Shown here: in pieces, positions 18,782-25,353 of the stretch | Layout of the letters: each line of letters starts with the position of its first letter | How positions within the stretch are numbered: position 1 is the stretch's first letter | Virus record (IMG/VR): IMGVR_UViG_3300020196_000219 | Coordinates: 1-25,353 of that record | Origin: a virus | Direction: 5' to 3' (one strand) | DNA: 25,353 bases | The notes under the pieces: generated by a model | The model's database searches: none | Seen by the model: the letters and a program-made list of their open reading frames with translations, nothing else | Told to the model about the DNA's origin: nothing | Program-made: the position numbers and the translations under genes

Positions 18782-19882
18782 TTATAATGATGGTAAATCG
18801 TCATATTCTAATTTATCACTCATAATGCCTATGACATAATTAGTGCTTTCGTTTTCTTGTAGTGCTGTTTGCTTTTTACTTGTATCGCTGTGTTTGTTGA
18901 ACCAAGGTATGGGCGTAACTTTGGGTGCTGGCTGATTATATTTTATACCAATTTCTTTGAGCGCAGTATTAGCGGTATAATCTACAAAATCTTTTAATAT
19001 GTTTGCATTCAGACCGATAACACTACCCTTACTAAACAAATATTCAGCCCACGATTTTTCTTCACGTATTACATCCATATACATAGTATAGACTTCTGCT
19101 TCGCACTGATCGGCTGCCTTGATAAATCGTGGATCTTCTTTTACTACTTGATTTATAATCCAAGCAGTCCACTCTTTATGTAATAGTTCATCCTGCAATA
19201 TCAAACTGATAATATTCCCGTTACCTATAAACATTTTGTTTTCTACCATAGCAAGGCTAGTTGCAAAACTTACCATAAATCTAAATGCTTCTAATGCATA
19301 ACTTGCATTAAGTGCTAACCAAATGGCTTTAATATGGTCACTTTCTTTTACTTTTTCTCCTGCTTCTACTTTACAATTTAGTAAATGTAAATCATCATAG
19401 TACTTGCCAACACTGCTTGCCATGTCTATAATTTCTTTTGTATCATGTATATTATTAAATATGTCCTTAGGCACATTGTAAATGTTGCGTATTATGTGAC
19501 TATATGATCTACTATGAATATTAGTTTCAAAGAATGTCCAGTTATAAACAAGCGCCTCTAGTTCCGGCAATGATATCACTGGTGTAAATATCTGACTAGG
19601 CCCACGACCTTGCAAACTATCTAATGCAGTTTGGCGTAGTAAGTTACTAGTGAAAATATGTTTTACAGCTTCGCTAGCGTCTTTAAAATCATTAGCATCT
19701 TTGGTTAGACTAACTTCTTCTGGCACCCAAAAGAAACCACGCGCAGTTTGTTCTAGTTTCTGTACCTTGTTATATTTTACTTCTTCAAATCTTTGTATAG
19801 TTACAGGACCGCTGGGGTCAAGAAACATTTTGCGATTGAGATAATCTGTTTTTGTTTTTAAATTATATTGTTCTTTACTCAT
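18782..19882 (-). CDS. nrdB: Ribonucleotide reductase class Ia beta subunit
   Basis: A 366-aa NrdB. Ligands visible: D88 in ALDSLQGR, E119 and H123, E198 in NASYALEAFRF, E232 and H235 in DELLH. The radical tyrosine Y127 keeps the HSRSY context (H+4), so a diferric-tyrosyl cofactor is expected. An oddity is ETNIH instead of the common ETIH, one extra residue between the first helix Glu and His ligands. The C-terminus DDLPSL fits the NrdA docking tail. It lies between the class II aldolase (1-nt gap) and glutaredoxin (10 nt). Confidence 0.95.
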   Translation of the reverse strand: MSKEQYNLKTKTDYLNRKMFLDPSGPVTIQRFEEVKYNKVQKLEQTARGFFWVPEEVSLTKDANDFKDASEAVKHIFTSNLLRQTALDSLQGRGPSQIFTPVISLPELEALVYNWTFFETNIHSRSYSHIIRNIYNVPKDIFNNIHDTKEIIDMASSVGKYYDDLHLLNCKVEAGEKVKESDHIKAIWLALNASYALEAFRFMVSFATSLAMVENKMFIGNGNIISLILQDELLHKEWTAWIINQVVKEDPRFIKAADQCEAEVYTMYMDVIREEKSWAEYLFSKGSVIGLNANILKDFVDYTANTALKEIGIKYNQPAPKVTPIPWFNKHSDTSKKQTALQENESTNYVIGIMSDKLEYDDLPSL

Positions 19883-19883
19883 T

Positions 19884-20519
19884 TTAATAATTTCCTGATG
19901 CTAATACTATTTTACAAATATGTTCTAGTCTTTCTATGTGTTCATAGGCGCGCCAGGGAGTAGTATCTATGCTTACTACTCCATGACCTTTAATACCCAC
20001 GATATCATATTTAATATATCCCATGGTATCCAAACATAGATTATTATGTACTTTATCTGCTAATTCTTGGCTTATTGGTGGTACATCAGGAACGTTAGGG
20101 GCTACTTTTGTATATCGTCCCAACTCTGGAAATCCTTGTACAAGTTTGTCTAGTTCTATACCGGCATGCATAGCAGCAACACAATATGTTGGATGAATAT
20201 GAACTACAACACGCACATCGCAGGGTAAAATAGCAAATTTTTGCAATCCAAAGTGCATAGGTATTTCCCCACTGGGCCTTAGGTTACTACTAATTGCTGT
20301 ATATTCCATTTCAGACCAACTATAAAACTGTCCTAGTGGTTCATATGATATTGCTATTTTTTTGAATTGATCTGGTTGTAATGTTTGCTTGCGTACCCCA
20401 CTAGGAGTAATATAAAAATAATTACGGTCATGATGACGTATGCTTACATTGCCATCACGACTAGTTATCCAGTTGCGCTTGTAAGCATCAACCATTATAT
20501 CACAAATAGTTTCTAGCAT
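19884..20519 (-). CDS. Class II aldolase/adducin-type enzyme between nrdA and nrdB
   Basis: A 211-aa protein with the class II aldolase fold signature: GNVSIR near 25, ITPSGVRK, PSGEIPMHF, the zinc pair in HIHPTY (two His), and GHGVVSID with a third His, plus the HIERLEHIC helix. Known members are L-fuculose- or rhamnulose-phosphate aldolases, ribulose-5-phosphate 4-epimerases and methylthioribulose-phosphate dehydratase; the sequence does not decide between them. TAATG overlap with nrdA and a 1-nt gap to nrdB mean it is translated with them, so a link to nucleotide or sugar-phosphate supply is plausible. An auxiliary metabolic gene. Confidence 0.82.
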   Translation of the reverse strand: MLETICDIMVDAYKRNWITSRDGNVSIRHHDRNYFYITPSGVRKQTLQPDQFKKIAISYEPLGQFYSWSEMEYTAISSNLRPSGEIPMHFGLQKFAILPCDVRVVVHIHPTYCVAAMHAGIELDKLVQGFPELGRYTKVAPNVPDVPPISQELADKVHNNLCLDTMGYIKYDIVGIKGHGVVSIDTTPWRAYEHIERLEHICKIVLASGNY

Positions 20520-22828
20520 TATAGTTTACAACTCTCGCAATCTTCTTGTGCAATATCTTCTTCTACTTTTTGTGCTACCTGTTCTTCAACTACTTTTGCG
20601 CCGGCCTTATTGATTAGACTATAATAAAAAGTCTTTAGTCCATATTGATGTGCCAACATTAAATTCTTAGCAATTAATGTAGTAGGAACTTTACGTTCTG
20701 GAAAATGTGCTGGATTATAAAACGTATTAGTGCTAATACTTTGATCAACATATGCTGCTAATACTGCTGCTGTTTTGATATAACCAAGACAATCAAACTG
20801 CTCCCACATAAGTTCATATTTGTTTTTAAGTTTATTATATTCTGGAACAACTTGTGTGAAACTACCTGCCTTACTTTCTTTCGTACTAATCAAACTCATA
20901 GGCAATTCGATACCATTAGTTGAGTTAATGACTACGCTTGAACTTTCTACAGGGGCGATTGCCATCAATGTAGCATTTCTTACACCATGTTGTTTCATCT
21001 CACTACGGAGTGGTTCCCAGTCAAGTTCAGGTTTAAAGTTTACAATTTTGTTTACACCTTTAGCACGTAACTCCCAGGGGAAAATGCCTTGACCATAACG
21101 TGTTTTGTCACTATCTACACACTTACCACGTTCTTTGGCTAGTTCTACAGTTGCTTCTGTCAAGTAAAAAGCCTGATGCTCCATCCAACTTTTTACTTCT
21201 TGTAAACTATCTTTGTCGCCATACTTTAATCCACGCTTGGCGTGCCAATACGCTAGATTAGTTACGCCTATACCCAATGGTTGTATCTCATCATTACTAA
21301 GTTTGCTTTGTATTGATAAGAAATCTTGGTAGTCAAGTATATTACAGAGGCTGCGCTGTAATATACGACATGCTCTACGCATATCTTCAGGATTACGAAA
21401 TGCACCCCAGTTAATACTTCCTAATGTGCAAAGCGCGATACGACCTTGATCATCGTCTAGTCGCTTAAAGGGTTTTGTGGGCAATAAGATTTCGCAGCAT
21501 AGATTGCTTTGATAGATAGTATGATATTCTGGGTCAAAGGGACCTTGATTCATAACATTATCAATGAATACTAGATAGATACGTCCTGTATCTGTTCTTT
21601 CTTTTAATATACCGCCCTTGAATACATCTTCTGCATTCATGGTCTTTTTGCGTAAATCCTTACGTTTTTCATATTTGACGTAAAGTTCTTCAAACTTCTC
21701 AGAATTTGTATAGAATGTCTCATATAAATCAGGAACTTCATTGGGGTCAAAAAAGGTTATATTTTCACGGTTTTTGAACCTTTTCCAGAAGAATGCACTC
21801 AGTACTACGCCATAGTCCATATGACGCACTCTGGTTTCATCAGTTCCTTGGTTATTCTTCAATACGATTAAATCATCAAACTGATAGTGCCATATTGGAT
21901 AGAATACTGTAGCACTAGCATTTCGTATGCCACCTTGACTACAACTGCGTAGATCTCCAAACCATTTCTTTAAAAATGGTATCATGCCAGTATGCATGAC
22001 TTCGCCGCCGCGAATAGGACTACCCAATGGGCGTAGTCTGCCAACTTCAAGACCAATGCCAGCACGTTTGCTAGCATACTTTGCCATCATCTCTCCGCTA
22101 GCAAAAATACTATCAAGATCGTCATCGCTACGAATAAGAACGCAACTACTAAATTGTTTTGTGGGTGTGCCAAGTCCTGCCAACACAGGAGTAGCAAGAG
22201 TAAATAACCCATCACTAGCGCAGTTATAATATTCTTTGACAAGACGAAGGCGTTGGACTTTATCTTCGTTATGAAATACTGTTGCTGCTGCAACCATGTA
22301 GCGAATTTGTGGGGTCTCATAAATTTCCTTCGTGGCACGATTGCGTACCAAATACTTTTCTATCAACTGTTCAATGGCTGCATAACTGTACTGCTCGTCC
22401 TTTTCATGGTCAAGCATGTCATTCATCTTGTCCCATTCATCTTGTGTATACCAGTCTAGTAAATCTTTTGTATACAATCCCAATTCAACATTTTTCTGTA
22501 CAATACTATAGATATGTGGTGGCTGATAATTACCATAAACATCTTTACGTAACATACTAACACGTTGCTTGCCAGCCACATACTGATAATTAGTATGTCC
22601 AATATCTGGATTATGTTCAATATCGATTAGGTCTACAATAGCACGTAATGTAATCTCATCAATTGTTCGTGTAGTAATACCGTCATAGAAATGTGGCTGT
22701 GCTTTGATCTCAATCATACTTTGGGATATATCGGCTATGCCACTACAAATTTTAGCGACTTGTGCTTGCCATTTTTCAATGGCTAAAGGTTCTGCTTTTC
22801 CTGATCTTTTAATTACATTTATTTTCAT
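20519..22828 (-). CDS. nrdA: Ribonucleotide reductase class Ia alpha subunit
   Basis: A 769-aa NrdA. A short ATP-cone occupies the first 90 residues (VIKRSGKAEPL start). Active site: C229, N442, C444, E446 and C467 align with E. coli C225, N437, C439, E441 and C462. The radical-transfer pair Y735-Y736 and the C-terminal relay C764xxC767 (CESC) are present. It makes dNDPs with the NrdB at 18782. It begins as TAATG after the unknown upstream gene. Overlapping with the aldolase downstream. Full length, no intein or intron seen. Confidence 0.97.
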   Translation of the reverse strand: MKINVIKRSGKAEPLAIEKWQAQVAKICSGIADISQSMIEIKAQPHFYDGITTRTIDEITLRAIVDLIDIEHNPDIGHTNYQYVAGKQRVSMLRKDVYGNYQPPHIYSIVQKNVELGLYTKDLLDWYTQDEWDKMNDMLDHEKDEQYSYAAIEQLIEKYLVRNRATKEIYETPQIRYMVAAATVFHNEDKVQRLRLVKEYYNCASDGLFTLATPVLAGLGTPTKQFSSCVLIRSDDDLDSIFASGEMMAKYASKRAGIGLEVGRLRPLGSPIRGGEVMHTGMIPFLKKWFGDLRSCSQGGIRNASATVFYPIWHYQFDDLIVLKNNQGTDETRVRHMDYGVVLSAFFWKRFKNRENITFFDPNEVPDLYETFYTNSEKFEELYVKYEKRKDLRKKTMNAEDVFKGGILKERTDTGRIYLVFIDNVMNQGPFDPEYHTIYQSNLCCEILLPTKPFKRLDDDQGRIALCTLGSINWGAFRNPEDMRRACRILQRSLCNILDYQDFLSIQSKLSNDEIQPLGIGVTNLAYWHAKRGLKYGDKDSLQEVKSWMEHQAFYLTEATVELAKERGKCVDSDKTRYGQGIFPWELRAKGVNKIVNFKPELDWEPLRSEMKQHGVRNATLMAIAPVESSSVVINSTNGIELPMSLISTKESKAGSFTQVVPEYNKLKNKYELMWEQFDCLGYIKTAAVLAAYVDQSISTNTFYNPAHFPERKVPTTLIAKNLMLAHQYGLKTFYYSLINKAGAKVVEEQVAQKVEEDIAQEDCESCKL

Positions 22829-23307
22829 TACAACCCTATTTTTGAATACAGCGGACTAATATTTAATATTCTAGTTATCTTAAAGTCTTTGATGTGATTA
22901 TTTACTACAGTGTTTGGCCAGTAATTCATCACATATTTTGCGTTATCAACTAGGACTAATACCACTTCGTTATTATTATCATCTATTGCTTCAACAATTT
23001 CAAGTTTATTGTTGCCCAGTAATAACACAGTATAGAGCATACCCAACGCCCTCGCGTAATAACAATAGATATTATCATTTAATAATTGCCAAGGCGTGGG
23101 CCAATCTTTTACAAAATCAACATGTAGGTAATATGTAGATAATGGAACATTTTGCCAAAACTTATCTACTTCTTGTATTTGGATATTAAGTGGTAAAGAT
23201 AGTAATTTACTACGTAGGTCTACCCATGATCGTAACCCCCTTTCGTAGTCAAAGAGGAAAATGTTGGTCACAATGTACTTATCAAAAGCACACTGTGACC
23301 ATTGCAA
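22828..23307 (-). CDS. Conserved phage-type protein, unknown function
   Basis: A 159-aa protein with a TTG start at 23307 (no ATG in frame nearby; 4 nt after the fibre stop). Aromatic-rich: WSQCAFDKYIVTNIF, then KDWPTPWQLL (about 68-77) and CYYARALGMLYTVLLLG (about 82-98), a pattern I associate with uncharacterised genes near tail and nrd regions in T4-like phages. No membrane segment strong enough to be certain. Its stop overlaps nrdA as TAATG, so it is in the same operon. Function unknown. Confidence 0.65.
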   Translation of the reverse strand: MQWSQCAFDKYIVTNIFLFDYERGLRSWVDLRSKLLSLPLNIQIQEVDKFWQNVPLSTYYLHVDFVKDWPTPWQLLNDNIYCYYARALGMLYTVLLLGNNKLEIVEAIDDNNNEVVLVLVDNAKYVMNYWPNTVVNNHIKDFKITRILNISPLYSKIGL

Positions 23308-23311
23308 TTTA

Positions 23312-25353
23312 TTAAGCGTAAGTTGCGTTCAATGTGAACCACTGAGTGGTTGTTGTTGCAACAAAGTCTAGTCTTGCGCCTGCTGCTAATGAAAAGGCTG
23401 CATTAGTAGACAATGAATTAATTACGCCACTACTTGCAGGATATACACTTAATGCAGTGCCTGAAGTATTTAACACAGTAATACGCATACCTGCTACTGC
23501 TGTTGGTAGTACAACACCCTGACCTGCACTTACAGTTGCTACTACGTTTATATCTTTAGCCAACACAGTTGCAGTGCCTTGCGTTGATCCTGCTGCACTT
23601 ATGCCAGTTGCTACTGATGATATAGTATAACCTGTTACAGTTACATTAGCCTGTGCTGAGATATTACCTGATACAGTTAAACTTGTTAATGTACCCACTG
23701 ATGTTATATTAGGTTGTGCAGCAGTCGTTACTGTTGCAGCACTACCGCTTACACTACCGCTAATTGTAGAACTTACAGTCAAGCCAGTTAGTGTTCCTAC
23801 TGATGTGATATTTGGTTGTGCAGCAGTCGTTACTGTTGCAGCACTACCGCTTACACTACCGCTAATTGTAGAACTTACAGTCAAGCCAGTTAGTGTTCCT
23901 ACTGATGTGATATTTGGTTGTGCTGCTGTTACCAATGTACCAGTTAGTAATGTACCACTTACGTTACCTGTACTTACGTTACCGCTTACAGTTAAACTTG
24001 TTAATGTACCAACTGATGTGATATTTGGTTGTGCTGCTGTTGTTACTGTTGCAGCAGTGCCTGCACTACCGCTTACTGAACCACTGATTGTACCACTTAC
24101 TGTCAATGCACTTAGTGTACCAACACTTGTTATATTTGGTTGTGCTGCTGTAGTCAGAGTGCCTGTTAGTAAACTTGCACCAATTGTACCACTATTAGCA
24201 TAAACATTACCGCCTATTATGTTACCATCAGCATTACGTGCTACCAATGTGTTTGCTTCATTTCCTACGTTACCATTTACACTTAATATAACTAGTGAAC
24301 CACCGTTATACCCAGTAGCACCACCTGAACCAAGTAAATAACTACCAAATGCTAACTGTTGATTTGTATTGGCTGTAATAGTACCACTAGCACCTAGTGT
24401 TATTGATGTGCCATTAACAGTTAATGATGCATTGGCTAATCTTGCTTGCTCAAGTGTGCCACTTGAAATATTGCTTGCGTTTAGACCAGTTAATGCTTGC
24501 CCATTACCTATAATATTACCTACGCGCAAGTTACCATATGTGCTAAATGTTACTACTTCATTTGCTATAGTTGCAACGCTAGCCATACCGAATTCAGCCG
24601 CGCTTGTGTCCCAACCCATGAATGCGATACGTGCTTGTGTATCATAATAGTTTAATGCAGTGCCTACATCTAATCCAGTATTGCTACTTGGAGGAGCAGC
24701 GTTAGGTCCAGTTTGTAACTGAATGATACTATCTTCAACTGATAAATCTGAAACATTAATGTATACAAGATTGCCTTCAACATTAAGGTTTCCGTTTACA
24801 ACAGCATTGCCTGAAACACTTAGATTACCAGTGAATACACCTGTAGTTGCACCGATATTGCCAACATTTGCATTACCACTAACAGATAATAAATTTGCAG
24901 TGATATTAGCGGCAGTAATATTACCACTTACATCTAAACTTGTTAATGTTCCAACTGATGTAATATTTGGTTGGGCTGCTGTTGTTACTGTTGCAGCAGT
25001 ACCTGCAGTTGTAGCCGCGCCAGTTAATGCACCAACAAATGTTGTCGATGTTACACTTGTTAATCCGGCTACAGTTGTTACTGTATCTCCTAACGTTAGG
25101 GTAGTATTACCTAAAGTTAAACTTGCATTAGCCAATCTTGCTTGTGCGAGTGTACCGCTACTTATATTGCTAGCGTTTAAGTTAGTAAGTGCCGAGCCAT
25201 TTCCGCTTACGGTAGTAAACACACCTGCTGCTGCACCGATATTACCAACATTGGCATTACCAGTTACGCTTAACGCTCCAGCAGTAGTTAGATTGCCACC
25301 TGATACGTTACCTGTCGCTACTACAGCACCAGCAGTAGTTAGATTGCCACCCC
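23312..25353 (-). CDS. Repeat-rich tail fibre protein, 5' end outside the window
   Basis: At least 680 residues; the frame is open to the right edge, so an apparent GTG start at 25222 is not used. Sequence is Thr/Ser/Val/Gly/Ala rich with repeated blocks: TTAAQPNITSVGTL six times, each followed by LTVSGN-type stretches, plus GNGSALTNLNASNISSGTL-type blocks twice and GGNLTTAG at the window edge. Such modular repeats are typical of fibre or fibre-like proteins of T4-like aquatic phages and form beta-helical shafts. The C-terminal 90 residues (VATGISAAG... to NATYA) are non-repetitive and likely a tip or trimerisation domain. Contains a perfect 102-bp tandem duplication. Confidence 0.82.
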   Translation of the reverse strand, partial: GGNLTTAGAVVATGNVSGGNLTTAGALSVTGNANVGNIGAAAGVFTTVSGNGSALTNLNASNISSGTLAQARLANASLTLGNTTLTLGDTVTTVAGLTSVTSTTFVGALTGAATTAGTAATVTTAAQPNITSVGTLTSLDVSGNITAANITANLLSVSGNANVGNIGATTGVFTGNLSVSGNAVVNGNLNVEGNLVYINVSDLSVEDSIIQLQTGPNAAPPSSNTGLDVGTALNYYDTQARIAFMGWDTSAAEFGMASVATIANEVVTFSTYGNLRVGNIIGNGQALTGLNASNISSGTLEQARLANASLTVNGTSITLGASGTITANTNQQLAFGSYLLGSGGATGYNGGSLVILSVNGNVGNEANTLVARNADGNIIGGNVYANSGTIGASLLTGTLTTAAQPNITSVGTLSALTVSGTISGSVSGSAGTAATVTTAAQPNITSVGTLTSLTVSGNVSTGNVSGTLLTGTLVTAAQPNITSVGTLTGLTVSSTISGSVSGSAATVTTAAQPNITSVGTLTGLTVSSTISGSVSGSAATVTTAAQPNITSVGTLTSLTVSGNISAQANVTVTGYTISSVATGISAAGSTQGTATVLAKDINVVATVSAGQGVVLPTAVAGMRITVLNTSGTALSVYPASSGVINSLSTNAAFSLAAGARLDFVATTTTQWFTLNATYA
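23714..23917. repeat. Perfect 102-bp tandem repeat in the fibre gene
   Basis: Two adjacent copies, 23714-23815 and 23816-23917, are identical base for base by eye and encode 34 residues each. Flanking repeats are related but diverged. Points to a recent in-frame duplication that changes fibre length. Confidence 0.9.

Noticed and set aside
23805-24203. 132-aa plus-strand open frame opposite the fibre gene
   Set aside because: A shadow caused by the repetitive Thr/Val/Ala codons of the fibre on the other strand; no start signals.
23700-25353. CRISPR-like array from regular repeats
   Set aside because: The repeats are coding, in frame, of varying length and make a continuous fibre protein.

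Overview
The window reads as part of the genome of a large, AT-rich, T4-like tailed phage that infects an aquatic Gram-negative bacterium. The reasons are a dense array of CCA-encoding tRNAs, T4-type late promoter boxes (TATAAATA), an operon of class Ia ribonucleotide reductase plus glutaredoxin next to tail genes, a PAAR-like spike protein, a repetitive fibre protein and a holin/SleB-type lysis pair. No capsid or replication gene lies here, so the exact phage group is inferred. Lipoprotein and Sec-type signal peptides point to a proteobacterial-type host envelope.

Layout. (1) 1-8700 is a minus-strand tRNA array: 22 good tRNAs and one degenerate tRNA-His cover every amino acid except Phe. Small protein genes sit between the tRNAs (EF-hand secreted protein, 2OG-Fe oxygenase, HNH nuclease, a tandem pair of unknown paralogues). 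Several unidentified structured RNAs lie between 7320 and 8675, and a near-consensus sigma70-type promoter at 8680-8707 can drive the start of the array. (2) Plus-strand genes interrupt this: two sulfotransferase-like genes (2630, 4229) and a tandem pair of SAM-methyltransferase-like genes (9417, 9983). Three of these islands share one architecture, a late-promoter-like box followed by exactly 5 nt and then the ATG, with no Shine-Dalgarno sequence, suggesting leaderless late mRNAs. (3) 10544-11907 is a tightly overlapping minus-strand cassette: a mycobacterial-type three-cysteine AhpC, a 31-aa membrane peptide, a DUF2061 membrane protein and AhpD. This looks like a complete peroxide-reduction module. 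(4) 11969-13327 holds small genes including DUF1289 and DUF2452 proteins. (5) 13331-14197 is a probable lysis pair. (6) 14289-18539 carries virion genes, one with a C-terminal Hint (intein-like) domain, then PAAR and Sm-like proteins. (7) 18541-22828 is glutaredoxin-nrdB-class II aldolase-nrdA, with overlapping or near-abutting reading frames. (8) 22828-25353 has an unknown conserved gene and a repeat-rich fibre gene that runs off the window.

How it fits together: the tRNAs and stable RNAs probably support translation after host takeover. The Nrd/Grx operon makes deoxynucleotides. AhpC/AhpD would protect the infected cell, and possibly the oxygen-sensitive metal and radical enzymes, from peroxide. 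The envelope-directed EF-hand protein and lipoprotein are made from late promoters whose transcripts appear to start with a hairpin. The most unusual items are the AhpC-AhpD cassette, the structured RNAs sharing a GCGTGGG loop, the leaderless late gene architecture, the initiator tRNA lacking elbow bases, and the Hint-domain virion protein.
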